Of a DNA stretch of 64,000 bases, positions 34,160 through 43,546 are shown in pieces. The translations under genes were made by a program, and so were the position numbers. The DNA is from JAIXWP01 sp965247015. Its GTDB lineage: Bacteria > Bacteroidota > Bacteroidia > Flavobacteriales_D > Sanyastnellaceae. Location of the stretch: contig CBDFGG010000005.1 in the NCBI GenBank assembly GCA_965247015.1, forward strand, positions 1 through 64,000, given 5' to 3'. The stretch's first letter is position 1. Every line of letters begins with the position of its first letter. The notes beneath the pieces were generated by a model that saw only the letters and a program-made list of their open reading frames with translations, was not told the origin of the DNA and did not search any database.

Positions 34160-35785
34160 TTATTTAGTACTAAATTTAATCAAAGAAAGGGACTTACTCT
34201 TATCGTGATAGGTGATTCCAAATGAGATCAGCTCTTCATTGAAATTAAAATGAGAGTAAGAAACAAATTCTTTTCGAATTTTTGTTTCCTTGCCAGCTGG
34301 GTTTAATAGAAGAACGTCTGAATTAATTGTTCCTGTATTAATATCTGCTATAGCATATTCAGTAAATTCGTTGATAGGTACTTCTTTTCCTTTTGCATCA
34401 AGAGCTTTACGATCGGATTCAAATAGAATTATCAAATCATTATTTTCGATGTCCGCGAAAATATCTTCTTCAGTCCACTTATCGAAGTTCTTATTTCTTT
34501 CTATTGTTTTACACCATTCTATGGTAGCGTTGCTATTTATTTTCAATAAGATAATATCACCTTTTACAAGAGTATAAATCACAGATTCATTTCTCCCATT
34601 TCCGACGTATTTGAAGATTTCATCGAATTTAGAACAAACATAGAATAGGTTACCGTCCTTTTCAATGACATATTCTGTCTTTAACTCTGTAAGTGGAGCT
34701 TCCTTTTGTTCATTTTTAGGATTGGAAGTATTTGTCTTGTTCGAGCTATAAATGGTATGGTAGGTTTTATCGTCAAAAGGAGTGAAATTCACTTTAGATA
34801 ATTCCCCTTTAGCCAAGTCAATCTCGGCGTGGAATGTGCCTTCCATGTAATTTTGTTCTTTGTTTTTTACTAAGTCATCGGATTCATAGTAGCATGCATC
34901 AATGATTAGTGAGCCATTCACCTGACGAGCGTTTGGAAATACAATGACATTATTGTTATCATCCCGAAGAGGTAAAACTTTTGCCTCACCAGTAGACGAG
35001 TTTATGATTGTGTAAACGTAATAGTACCAAAAGTTTTTTTTCTTTCTTGTGTTTCCGCTATTGGTTGGGATTTCCTCTTTAATACGTGTTGATAGGAGCA
35101 CGTGGCCTGTTGATAAAAGGGAATAGTCGCCACTAGTTGCGAAATTGAAAATAAATGGGAGCGGTGTTTCTTTACTTTCAAGTAATTCAAAATTTTCATC
35201 AAAAATCTTCAAAACGGTGATAGCTTCTTTTCCTCGTAAACCTTTTTCATATCCGACGATAATATTATTGTTGAATTTCGAGTCGGCTAGCACAAAAAAA
35301 GAGCTAGATGTTTCCGATTGACCAAAGGCTGAGAATGGCTGGTCAGAAAGCTTTTTAAGGGGAGTACTTGTTTTTAAATCTTTGTCAAAGGTCATAGCAA
35401 AAAGTTCCGATCCGCGACCTCCCATATTTGTATAAAAAACATGGACCTTTTCTTCCATTACAATGATGTCGTGAAACATTTTCATCCCTGGTTCTGATTT
35501 AAGTGCCTTGTTCGAATTTTTTTGGGGCGATATGTCTACAGTCGCACTAATCAGATTGGTCTTTTGGTCAAAACGGATCAAAGTGTAATTCGTGGAACTC
35601 GGTTTGATCTCTATAGAAATTGCATAATGTCCAGTTGAGTTGGATCCTGTGTAGGATGGATTTTCGATGCTTAGGTCTTTTTGAATAGGATTTTGTTTCT
35701 CCCACACAGTGTCTAAAACTTTGTTTTGAGCAAAAGAAAGTGAAAAACTGAAGAGAGTCAATGCGATAAAAAGTAGTTTTTTCAT
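34160..35785 (-). CDS. Secreted hypothetical protein, propeller-like
   Basis: A 541-residue exported protein with signal peptide MKKLLFIALTLFSFSLSFAQ. The body is made of repeated four-strand-like segments (HDIIVMEEKVHVFYTNMGG, NNNIIVGYEKGLRGKEAI, GDIILLKINSNATIEWCKTI) suggesting a beta-propeller. No T9SS tail, lipobox or transmembrane segment is seen, so a periplasmic location is likely. It lies 20 bases after the outer membrane protein gene at 35806 and probably shares its transcript. It has no counterpart in the second protease cassette. Family not recognised. Confidence 0.7.
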   Translation of the reverse strand: MKKLLFIALTLFSFSLSFAQNKVLDTVWEKQNPIQKDLSIENPSYTGSNSTGHYAISIEIKPSSTNYTLIRFDQKTNLISATVDISPQKNSNKALKSEPGMKMFHDIIVMEEKVHVFYTNMGGRGSELFAMTFDKDLKTSTPLKKLSDQPFSAFGQSETSSSFFVLADSKFNNNIIVGYEKGLRGKEAITVLKIFDENFELLESKETPLPFIFNFATSGDYSLLSTGHVLLSTRIKEEIPTNSGNTRKKKNFWYYYVYTIINSSTGEAKVLPLRDDNNNVIVFPNARQVNGSLIIDACYYESDDLVKNKEQNYMEGTFHAEIDLAKGELSKVNFTPFDDKTYHTIYSSNKTNTSNPKNEQKEAPLTELKTEYVIEKDGNLFYVCSKFDEIFKYVGNGRNESVIYTLVKGDIILLKINSNATIEWCKTIERNKNFDKWTEEDIFADIENNDLIILFESDRKALDAKGKEVPINEFTEYAIADINTGTINSDVLLLNPAGKETKIRKEFVSYSHFNFNEELISFGITYHDKSKSLSLIKFSTK

Positions 35786-35805
35786 AATTGTAGTTTAATT
35801 TTTTT

Positions 35806-36630
35806 TTATAATCCAAATCCCAAATTAAAGGTAAGTAAAAGAGTGGGGACCACCGTAGTTTCTCGAGCTCTTTCGTTAACTGAAAGCGTATAGTTCTCCA
35901 CAAAACCTCCGGAAGAGTTAATGTTTTTCTCTATTTCAAGTTGAGGCATATTATTAACCCTTAAACCAATACCTGTGGAAAGTCCCCAGGCTAAGCGGTT
36001 ACTAAATTTTTGGTATCTATACCCAAGATACAACATAGAGCTCTTTATTTTGGTGCTATAGTCTTTGATGGTATAGATCTCTTCACTTGCATCCCCAAAG
36101 GAGCTAGTTCCATTTTGTGTGGGGATGTAGAAGGTTTCATTGTAAGTTCTATACATGATTTCTAAACCGCGTCCATTCAAATAGTCATCATCTAAAATTC
36201 GAACGCCAAATTGCATTATTGGCGAACTTTTACTGTATGTAAATGGTGCTTCATAAATGAAATAACCAGACAATTCATTTTGTCCAATTTTTTCTTCACC
36301 TATCATGAAGTCAGAGGAACCATTATTAAATACCGCTCCTATGAAATCTTTCAGTGGTTTAGGACCAATACTCACGAATGCTGAGAATCCATCTTTGACA
36401 TTGCGCTCATAGGTGATCACAAATCCACCTCTCGCTAGTGCTAGTAACTCTAAGGAAATTGAATTATTGAAATTGACTCCATTGGAACTTTTCTTATCTC
36501 TGTTTTCGGAATTATATGGAGAAGTTTTACTTGGAGTGTATTTATTATCTAATTCAGTTTTTTGAGCCAATGAATCAAAAGCAAATAAATACCCAAAGAG
36601 TAAAAACGGAAGTATTAAAAAGCTTTTCAT
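35806..36630 (-). CDS. Putative outer membrane protein of protease cassette 2
   Basis: A 274-residue exported protein (signal to about AFDSLAQ, residue 23) with a polar Lys/Asn linker and then beta strands (RGGFVITYERNVKDGFS, MLYLGYRYQKFSNRLAWGLS, VVPTLLLTFNLGFGL). Length, linker and strand pattern match the protein at 31357-32166. Its ATG shares one base with the stop of the upstream protease (TAATG), a sign of translational coupling. The closing aromatic-poor end is slightly unusual for a BamA signal; otherwise it fits a small barrel. Confidence 0.68.
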   Translation of the reverse strand: MKSFLILPFLLFGYLFAFDSLAQKTELDNKYTPSKTSPYNSENRDKKSSNGVNFNNSISLELLALARGGFVITYERNVKDGFSAFVSIGPKPLKDFIGAVFNNGSSDFMIGEEKIGQNELSGYFIYEAPFTYSKSSPIMQFGVRILDDDYLNGRGLEIMYRTYNETFYIPTQNGTSSFGDASEEIYTIKDYSTKIKSSMLYLGYRYQKFSNRLAWGLSTGIGLRVNNMPQLEIEKNINSSGGFVENYTLSVNERARETTVVPTLLLTFNLGFGL

Positions 36631-37925
36631 TAAGATATTTTGATTAAGACAACAAAATCTGTGAGAATTTTTATTTGTTCTTCCAAGCGAAGGTCTGCAA
36701 TAGTATTGTTGCTGGGCAAGACTAAGGCAGGGGTTACACTTTCTATTAATGCCACTAGAAATAATGCCTTAATTCCGTAACTCACGTTGTCTGCGTCAAA
36801 GATTTTTGAGTTGATAATGCCTATTAATTCTCCTTGAGAATTAAAAACAGGACCACCACTATTGCCTGGTTGCACCGGTATGGAAGTTTGGAATCCATTG
36901 GAACTGCCTTCGTAACCGCTCTTGGAACTTATTTTTCCATCAGAAAATTTTGGATCGGTTCCCATTCCTGAAAGAGCCAATGGGAAACCAATGGTGAAGA
37001 TGGAGCTTCCTAGATCAAATCCTCCAGTGGTGCGAAAACTGTATGGAATATTTGGAAAATTCACAAAGCTAGTGTCATCAATTTGAATCAAAGCCAAATC
37101 ATTTTCTTTGTCGCTCATCAATACTTTGGCGAGAAAATCCTTTTTGAAATCTCCCATTTGTGTGCTTACAACAATCTTCTGAGCACCATCAATTACGTGA
37201 TAGTTTGTCGCAATAATACCTCCTTCAGATATAACAAGTCCAGAACCGGAAGATTTAACACTTGGATTGACATCATTTCTATAATTTTTTTCTCCGAATC
37301 CCTTGAGAATTAAATCGTCGAAAATGCATTTTGATCCGTTGCCACCGATAGCTACTCCGATTCCATTTCCATCTATGACTGGGCGTTTGAGCCTAGAATG
37401 AATTTCTCCATTGATGCTAAAAACCATTTTATTGTCGGCAACAATAACCTTGAGTAAATTTTCCGTATTTAATGCGATGTGAGCGCTGTATTCAAGATCA
37501 ACTTTCCTACTTATTATACCTTCTAGTACCTGGCCGATTTCGAAATTAGAATCAAAAATATTGAAGTACCAGTAATTGTCCCAGTCTTTGAATCCGAATA
37601 TTAATCCTGAACTGTTTATTCTATTTTTTTTAATCGTGTTTTTTTGAGGATTTAATTTCACCTCAATGGAGAACTCATGGAAATTTTGCTGCAAGAAGAC
37701 GAATCGACTTGTACCTCGATCTTGAAATGACTGAAGGACCATAGATTCGTTAATCAATTCAGCAGAACTCAATTCGCTCGAATAAAGATCCCAATTGTTA
37801 CTGTTATTTTCGAACGTTTCTTTAAATAGAAAATCTTTGGAACTAAAATGTCCTAGATACTGTGAGAATGCTATGTTTTTAGACAAAACAATCCCTAAAA
37901 ACAGTAAGTAAATAATTTTTTTCAT
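36630..37925 (-). CDS. Trypsin-like serine protease with lectin-like domain, copy 2
   Basis: A 431-residue exported protease. After the signal peptide, a concanavalin-like domain (ETFENNSNNWDLYSS, GLIFGFKDWDNYWYF) spans about 35-205, then an S1C/HtrA-like protease: His 243 in ATNYHVI, Asp 276 in ENDLALIQID, Ser 356 in PGNSGGPV, and a C-terminal helix LEEQIKILTDFVVLIKIS. It shares the whole layout with 32168-33796 except the N-terminal MORN-like repeats, at perhaps half identical residues by eye. It begins 45 bases after the kinase stop, so it could be co-transcribed with the kinase. Confidence 0.88.
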   Translation of the reverse strand: MKKIIYLLFLGIVLSKNIAFSQYLGHFSSKDFLFKETFENNSNNWDLYSSELSSAELINESMVLQSFQDRGTSRFVFLQQNFHEFSIEVKLNPQKNTIKKNRINSSGLIFGFKDWDNYWYFNIFDSNFEIGQVLEGIISRKVDLEYSAHIALNTENLLKVIVADNKMVFSINGEIHSRLKRPVIDGNGIGVAIGGNGSKCIFDDLILKGFGEKNYRNDVNPSVKSSGSGLVISEGGIIATNYHVIDGAQKIVVSTQMGDFKKDFLAKVLMSDKENDLALIQIDDTSFVNFPNIPYSFRTTGGFDLGSSIFTIGFPLALSGMGTDPKFSDGKISSKSGYEGSSNGFQTSIPVQPGNSGGPVFNSQGELIGIINSKIFDADNVSYGIKALFLVALIESVTPALVLPSNNTIADLRLEEQIKILTDFVVLIKIS

Positions 37926-37970
37926 TGAAGCACTAAGGATACAAATATAGTTAGGAGCAATGAAAACCTT

Positions 37971-40469
37971 CTATTTTACACTCCATTTTAACAACGCTTC
38001 AATAAACGTCGCACGAATAATTGGCTTTGAAATATAATCATCCATTCCCGCTTCTAAACACTTCTCACGCTCGCCTTCAATAGTGCCTGCTGTCAATGCG
38101 ATGATCGGAATTCTGCGGCCTATCTCTAGTCCGCGAATGGCTTTCGTGGCATCATACCCGTTCAATTCGGGCATCTGAACGTCCATCAAAATCATGTCCG
38201 GCTTTTCTTTTTTATACAACTCGATACACTCATATCCATTCGTTGCTACGATCAAATGTGCTTGCGGGAAGATGTCTCTAATAAGCGTTTTTGCCAAAAG
38301 CAAATTAACAGGATTGTCCTCTGCAATGATAATTTTTTGCTGAGGAATTTCTGTGGTAATTAAAGGAGTAGGTTCGATTTCTTCTGTTTCGACTACCAGT
38401 TTTTTCAATGTCGATTGCCATTCTTCCGGCGCAATCAAACTGCTAAATTGTCCCGTTAAAAGAATATCAAAATAAAAGATACTGCCTCGGCCCAAGATGC
38501 TTTCTAGCTTCAAACTAGTGTTCATCAATGACAATAATTTATTTGAAATGGTAAGACCAAGCCCCGTTCCTCCAAACTTTCTAGATGTACCTGCATCTTC
38601 TTGAGAAAATGCATCGAATATTTTTTTCTGATTCGCCGGGGCGATTCCAACTCCGGTATCAATAACAGAAAATCTAAACCAAGCGCGGTCGTCATTTAAT
38701 TTGCGCAACACTTCGAGCTTCAAGGTCACACCGCCTGACTCCGTAAACTTGATAGCGTTGCTCATCAAATTGACAAGTACTTGACGAAGTCTGATTTCAT
38801 CCACCCATATAAAGCGAGGAATGTTTGGTCCAATTACATAGTGCAACTGAAGTTTTTTTTCTTTCGCTTGAAAGGAGATAATACTATGCAATTGATTTTT
38901 TAATTCGAGCAAATCAATTCGCACGATACTCAATTCCATCTTACCGCTTTCTATCTTGGAAAAGTCTAAGATATCATTCACGATGGTGAGTAATGAGTGC
39001 GCCGACTGATGCACAGTTGTAGCATATTGCATTTGATCGTCCTTTAAATTGGTACGCATCAAAAGATCAGAAAAACCAATCACAGCATTTAAAGGCGTTC
39101 GAATTTCATGGCTCATATTGGTAACGAATTCAGACTTTGCTAAACTCGCTGCTTCTGCTATCTGACGGGCTTTCTGAAGTTTTTTTCTATTTAAAAACAT
39201 CAAAATCGCCAACATGATCATGATTAAAAATGCACCAATAAAAATGTTGCGCAAGTATGTTTGACTTTGAATTTGTTGCGCTTGTGCTAATTCTTTTGTT
39301 TGCTGCTCTTCTTTTAAATCATCTAATTGCTGATTGTATTTAAATTCACTTTCGAGACGAAATAATTTGCTCTGTGTTTCTTCATCTGATAGGCTATCTG
39401 AATAGTCGGCATAAATTTGATGATAGCGCAGAGCTTCTTTATAGTTTCCAGTTTCTGCATAAATTTCTGATAATAAAAAACTGGTTTCTTGAATGAGCAT
39501 TTTCGCATTCATTTCGAAAGCAAGATCATTGCTCATTTTTCCATATTCTAAAGCGAGCGCATATTTTTTAGAAACGGCATAAACATTCGACAGTACTCGG
39601 TACGACTGCGCCAGTCCCCATGCATGATTGATTTCTTTCTGGAGGGCAATTGCTTTGGTTAAATATTCTATGGATTGTTCTGGTCGATTTGTCTGACCAT
39701 AGATTCCACCAATGTTGCTCAAGATGAGGGATTGACCGAATTTATCGTTGAACTGGTTGGCAAGCACTAGTGCTCGGTTGTAATAATCCAATGCGGTATC
39801 GAATTGCTTCATGTTCTCATATACAAGAGCAATGTTATTATATAGCTGTGCTTTGCTTTTTGTTTCGGCTTTGCCTTTATGAAGGTCTAGTGCTTTTAAA
39901 TAGAAGTCTAGTGCTTGTTGGTGTTGTCCCAATTCATTGTAGACCATTCCAATGTTATTTAAACTACCCGAAATCTCATTGGTGTTGGCGATCTCTTCTC
40001 GAATAGCGAGACTTTTCAGAAATAAGTCCAAGGCTTTGTCGGAATTGCCGAGATGATGATAGATGAGGCCGAGATTGTTGTAGTTCTTACCCATCTCGAG
40101 CTTATTTCCAATTTTGGTAGAAAGCTGTATCGCTTCCTCAATGACCATCATGGCATTTTCGAAAGGAGGAATATCAGAAAGAGCATGTCCCTTCAATCTC
40201 AGTCCGACGCTGCGGTAATAATCATCACCAATGGCGGTGGATAGGGATAAAATGCGTTCCGAAATCGCTAGCAACGAATCGGGATTGCTGTATTTGTAGA
40301 TATCTCCAAGTTCTACTTGAAGACGCAATACTTCTTTTGGATCATTTGCCTTGCCGATAAGAGTGCGTAGACTATCATCTTGACCTGAACAGATAAAGGA
40401 AGAGGAGGCAATGGAGAGTAATAGCACAACGTGAAGCGCAACACGCCTCAAAGTGTGGATAGAGTTCAT
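37971..40469 (-). CDS. TPR-containing hybrid sensor histidine kinase
   Basis: An 832-residue hybrid kinase. A signal peptide (about 1-29), a periplasmic array of TPR repeats (about 45-385, e.g. NNLGLIYHHLGNSDKALDLFLKSL), a coiled segment, a transmembrane helix (about 406-425), then a HisKA domain with phosphorylated His 454 in MSHEIRTPLN, an ATPase domain with LVNLMSNAIKFTESG, DTGVGI and FGGTGLGL, and a receiver with acceptor Asp 763 in ILMDVQMPEL. All catalytic motifs are intact. There is no HPt or DNA-binding output domain, so an unlinked partner is needed. Its promoter lies within inverted repeats at 40477-40557. Confidence 0.93.
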   Translation of the reverse strand: MNSIHTLRRVALHVVLLLSIASSSFICSGQDDSLRTLIGKANDPKEVLRLQVELGDIYKYSNPDSLLAISERILSLSTAIGDDYYRSVGLRLKGHALSDIPPFENAMMVIEEAIQLSTKIGNKLEMGKNYNNLGLIYHHLGNSDKALDLFLKSLAIREEIANTNEISGSLNNIGMVYNELGQHQQALDFYLKALDLHKGKAETKSKAQLYNNIALVYENMKQFDTALDYYNRALVLANQFNDKFGQSLILSNIGGIYGQTNRPEQSIEYLTKAIALQKEINHAWGLAQSYRVLSNVYAVSKKYALALEYGKMSNDLAFEMNAKMLIQETSFLLSEIYAETGNYKEALRYHQIYADYSDSLSDEETQSKLFRLESEFKYNQQLDDLKEEQQTKELAQAQQIQSQTYLRNIFIGAFLIMIMLAILMFLNRKKLQKARQIAEAASLAKSEFVTNMSHEIRTPLNAVIGFSDLLMRTNLKDDQMQYATTVHQSAHSLLTIVNDILDFSKIESGKMELSIVRIDLLELKNQLHSIISFQAKEKKLQLHYVIGPNIPRFIWVDEIRLRQVLVNLMSNAIKFTESGGVTLKLEVLRKLNDDRAWFRFSVIDTGVGIAPANQKKIFDAFSQEDAGTSRKFGGTGLGLTISNKLLSLMNTSLKLESILGRGSIFYFDILLTGQFSSLIAPEEWQSTLKKLVVETEEIEPTPLITTEIPQQKIIIAEDNPVNLLLAKTLIRDIFPQAHLIVATNGYECIELYKKEKPDMILMDVQMPELNGYDATKAIRGLEIGRRIPIIALTAGTIEGEREKCLEAGMDDYISKPIIRATFIEALLKWSVK

Positions 40470-40476
40470 AAGTTAA

Positions 40477-40557
40477 GTATCTCAAGTATCACCGTTTTGT
40501 AGACGGCTTAGGTCAAATATAAGTAAAATGAGCTAATTAATTCGATACTTGAGATAC
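40477..40557. repeat. 14-bp inverted repeats bracketing the kinase promoter
   Basis: GTATCTCAAGTATC at 40477-40490 and its exact reverse complement GATACTTGAGATAC at 40544-40557, enclosing 53 bases. Each arm itself is GTATC-N4-GTATC, a 9-base-spaced direct repeat, as often found in response-regulator sites. Confidence 0.85.
40514..40521 (-). promoter_or_regulatory. TAnnTTTG -7 element of the hybrid kinase
   Basis: TATATTTG on the minus strand, 44 bases before the kinase ATG, within the segment enclosed by the 14-bp inverted repeats. Confidence 0.55.
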
Positions 40558-40583
40558 ACTTATGAAGGTATAAGTTGCAATTG

Positions 40584-41108
40584 TTAGTGCGGAAGTTTAT
40601 CGCGGAATCTGCCGTAGACCCATGTTCCAGCAGTTGCGCTTAATAGCGTAACGCCAATAACTAGGGCGCCGGTGCCAATTTGAGCGAAGAGTGGACCAGG
40701 ACAAGCGCCGGTCATCGCCCATCCTAGACCGAATGAAAGTCCACCAAAGATTTGACCTTTGTTAAATTTCTTTGGAGTAAATTCTATCGCCTCACCGTGG
40801 ATGGTCTTCACTTTATATTTTTTGATTAAGAATACAGAGATCATTCCTACCACTACTGCGGTGCCAATTACACCATACATGTGGAAACTCTGAAGTCTGA
40901 ACATTTCTTGAATGCGAAACCATGAAACGATTTCTGCTTTCACGAATACGATACCGAACACGATACCTACTACGGAATACTTTAAATTATACCACCAAGG
41001 GTGGCTTAATGCTGATTCATTCACACACATGGTGTCCTGTGATCTCACTTCGAAATCAGTAGCTTCTTGATGAATCACTTCGATATTTTGAATATTATTT
41101 TGAGACAT
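40584..41108 (-). CDS. YeeE/YedE family protein, second half-transporter (DUF6691-like)
   Basis: A 174-residue membrane protein. A soluble N-terminus of about 35 residues precedes four hydrophobic segments (SVVGIVFGIVFVKAEIVSW, MYGVIGTAVVVGMISVFLI, GGLSFGLGWAMTGACPGPLFAQIG, ALVIGVTLLSATAGTW; parts given). The conserved GACPGPLFAQIG contains the single reactive Cys of this family. YeeE/YedE proteins take up thiosulfate or related sulfane sulfur; in this type two half-size proteins form the unit. Last gene of the sulfur cluster, 12 bases after its partner. Confidence 0.88.
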   Translation of the reverse strand: MSQNNIQNIEVIHQEATDFEVRSQDTMCVNESALSHPWWYNLKYSVVGIVFGIVFVKAEIVSWFRIQEMFRLQSFHMYGVIGTAVVVGMISVFLIKKYKVKTIHGEAIEFTPKKFNKGQIFGGLSFGLGWAMTGACPGPLFAQIGTGALVIGVTLLSATAGTWVYGRFRDKLPH

Positions 41109-41120
41109 TGTGATAGAGGA

Positions 41121-41684
41121 TTAAAGTGAAAGAATGAATGGGAGAAGTAGGTTGGTCATAATGAAACCACCTACCATGAACATGATAGTTGCAACCAATG
41201 AGGGCCATTGAAGATCGCTTAATCCCATAATGGCATGCCCACTTGTGCAGCCGCCCGCATAACGTGCTCCGAATCCAACAAGGAATCCTCCAAGTACCAT
41301 CATGATTAATCCACGCGGTGTAGCGAGTGAAGCGAATGAGAATAGATCATTCGGAACAAGCCCCGTGTAATCTGTGATGTTGTATTCTGCCAATGTGGAT
41401 TGAAGCGCGGGATCTACAAGTATTTGTGAATCGCCCGAAAGGAAGGTCGCAGCGATAATAGAACCCACCAAAATTCCTCCCACAAAAAAGAAGTTCCATA
41501 TTTCTTTTTTCCAGTCGTACTTAAAGAATGGAATATTTGCCGGCAAACACGCGGCACATACGTGACGCAAGTTTGCAGAGATACCAAAGTGCTTATTGCC
41601 CAAAAGCAATAGTGCTGGTACAATGATCCCGATTAATGCACCCGCCACATACCATGGCCAAGGCTGAGAAATAGATTCAATCAT
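41121..41684 (-). CDS. YeeE/YedE family sulfur transporter, first half
   Basis: A 187-residue membrane protein with about five hydrophobic segments. The conserved loop GARYAGGCTSGHAIMGLSDLQ carries the Cys used for thiosulfate relay in the family. An extra CAACLP motif near residue 40 offers two more Cys. Likely function is import of thiosulfate or persulfidic sulfur, by analogy with YeeE. It lies 17 bases downstream of the porin gene and just ahead of its DUF6691-like partner. Confidence 0.9.
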   Translation of the reverse strand: MIESISQPWPWYVAGALIGIIVPALLLLGNKHFGISANLRHVCAACLPANIPFFKYDWKKEIWNFFFVGGILVGSIIAATFLSGDSQILVDPALQSTLAEYNITDYTGLVPNDLFSFASLATPRGLIMMVLGGFLVGFGARYAGGCTSGHAIMGLSDLQWPSLVATIMFMVGGFIMTNLLLPFILSL

Positions 41685-41701
41685 AGAGTACTTTTTATTT
41701 T

Positions 41702-43126
41702 TTAAAAATGGTAATTGATAACAACGTTTAGCAAGTGCATGTTTACTTTATTGATTACAAATCGAGGATTGTCGTAAGTCTCACCTGCATTCAGCTTGTA
41801 AGTATAAAGTAACTGCGCATCAAAGCCTTTCATTTTTCCTCCGAACTCATAGCGTATATCCGTTAAGAATTGATAATAGGAGGGAAGACCATATTTATTC
41901 ATAGCTGCATTGGTTACGTCTGGTAATTGATAGTATCCTGCTGCAATAGATGTTTTGAGATGCTTGCTTCGACTAGTGTATGTGTATTTTATTAAGGAAG
42001 CATGCACATCGCCCAGCCCCTCATTTCTTTCTCTTGGTAAAAAAGTAAAGAATGGATCTCGTCCCCATTCCCGAGGCATAAGATAGCGGCCATGGTCTGT
42101 GATCCTATTGTAGTTTACACTCCATTCATTTCTTCGAAAGCGATATGCGATGCGTCCGCCGAAGGTCCAGGCCTTAGCATTTTTTTCCATATATCGCCCT
42201 TCGTCTTGGTGCTGATATCCTTCATCACCCATGTCATCTTGCCTCACGCCTTGTCCAGATACTATTACAGACTGCATGCTGTCTTTGTATAACGTCAAAT
42301 CTGCTTGAAGAAAAGCGGTATTGAAAAGTCGATCTACATACTGTTCGGTCGCTTTAATTTTTAGTCGAGGGGTGATGTTGGCTTGAACGGTGCCATAGGC
42401 GACATACTCACTTCTAATGTTGTGATGATAGTCTGATGGTCTACCGTCAGCACCTACGCCTGAGGCATACACGCCAATCGACTCACCAATGCGAAACCAA
42501 CGAACAGTGCTTCGAGGTGAAATTTCATCCAATATTCCCACTGAAAACTTCACCTTGTTCGAAGGCAAAAAATCAGCAGTGATACCTTGCACTTCTGTCG
42601 GACGCATTCGCCCGTCTTGAAGATTGATGAACGTTTCATTGATCAATTGACGACCAATGGTGAGATGAAACTTTGGTTTTTCATATTTGATATACAACTC
42701 TTCCAATCGGTCGATATCGTTGCGATTGTTGGGGTCTTCAATATCGAAGAGTCCTAATTCATATCGATTCATCTGATTTGAAATCGGGTCGTTGTCTTCG
42801 AGATTGGATGAATTAACATTGAATACAACAAACCCGCTCATTCCAAATTTGAAATTGTGCAAACTACCTGTTTCATATTTTATTCCACCACCCAGTGCCC
42901 ATGCATAGTAATCAGATAAATTACTTTCATTATCCGTGGCCATGAAATAATTTCTGAAATGCCCATGAAAGGTACCATGATGAAAGGCAGAGAACAAGGT
43001 AGAACTATCCGATTCTGTGTGCTCTTTCTTCGTTTTCCAAAGCGTCGTTTTCTCATGAAGCTCTTGGTGTTGAGCAAATAGAAGTACAGGAAAAAATAGA
43101 ATTAAAATCAAGAAAATCTGACGCAT
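41702..43126 (-). CDS. Outer membrane porin, OprD-like
   Basis: A 474-residue exported beta-barrel. Signal peptide ends LLFAQ near residue 19. The early barrel strands and the IGRQLINETFINLQDGRMRPT segment (key part given) resemble OprD-type porins; the last strand LLNVVINYHF ends in Phe, as required for BAM-dependent insertion. Within the sulfur cluster it would admit the sulfur substrate across the outer membrane; this is inference from context. One base separates it from the dsrE-like stop. Confidence 0.82.
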   Translation of the reverse strand: MRQIFLILILFFPVLLFAQHQELHEKTTLWKTKKEHTESDSSTLFSAFHHGTFHGHFRNYFMATDNESNLSDYYAWALGGGIKYETGSLHNFKFGMSGFVVFNVNSSNLEDNDPISNQMNRYELGLFDIEDPNNRNDIDRLEELYIKYEKPKFHLTIGRQLINETFINLQDGRMRPTEVQGITADFLPSNKVKFSVGILDEISPRSTVRWFRIGESIGVYASGVGADGRPSDYHHNIRSEYVAYGTVQANITPRLKIKATEQYVDRLFNTAFLQADLTLYKDSMQSVIVSGQGVRQDDMGDEGYQHQDEGRYMEKNAKAWTFGGRIAYRFRRNEWSVNYNRITDHGRYLMPREWGRDPFFTFLPRERNEGLGDVHASLIKYTYTSRSKHLKTSIAAGYYQLPDVTNAAMNKYGLPSYYQFLTDIRYEFGGKMKGFDAQLLYTYKLNAGETYDNPRFVINKVNMHLLNVVINYHF

Positions 43127-43127
43127 A

Positions 43128-43544
43128 CTAGAATCCTATTTTGATATAAGACCAGCCCTGTTCCTGTCGTTCGATGATATATCCCAATCCCATAGGTGCA
43201 AAAGTGGCTGTGGTGAAAATATCTTCTTTGCTAACTTTTTTATTCTTCATCGTATTCTCACATACAATGAATTTCACGTTTTCTTTTGCCCATTTACTTA
43301 TTTGAGCTTCATATTTTGATTTGCTCTTCTGCATTAATTCAATGCCCGGACCATGCATGACGACTTCGATTTCCAAGGTCTCGCCAAATCCTTCTTTCAA
43401 ATGAAAAAGATTATTGAGTAGTCCTTTGTAAACCATGGTGTCATTCGATGACAGTTGCAAAACCACTTTATGTTTTACTTCATTTTGAGAAAATGAAATC
43501 AGACTTGATACAACGATTATTATTGCTAAAATGAATTTCTTCAT
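43128..43544 (-). CDS. Exported DsrE-like protein
   Basis: A 138-residue protein: signal peptide MKKFILAIIIVVSSLISFSQ, then a DsrE/DsrF fold (HKVVLQLSSNDTMVYKGLLNNL, IEVVMHGPGIELM, VKFIVCENTMKNKKV; parts given). The Cys in VCENTM is the usual sulfur-carrying position. Most DsrE proteins are cytoplasmic sulfur relays; this one appears periplasmic, as in other Bacteroidota sulfur clusters (from memory). It sits between the DUF6132 and porin genes with 1-2 bases spacing. Confidence 0.87.
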   Translation of the reverse strand: MKKFILAIIIVVSSLISFSQNEVKHKVVLQLSSNDTMVYKGLLNNLFHLKEGFGETLEIEVVMHGPGIELMQKSKSKYEAQISKWAKENVKFIVCENTMKNKKVSKEDIFTTATFAPMGLGYIIERQEQGWSYIKIGF

Positions 43545-43546
43545 GA

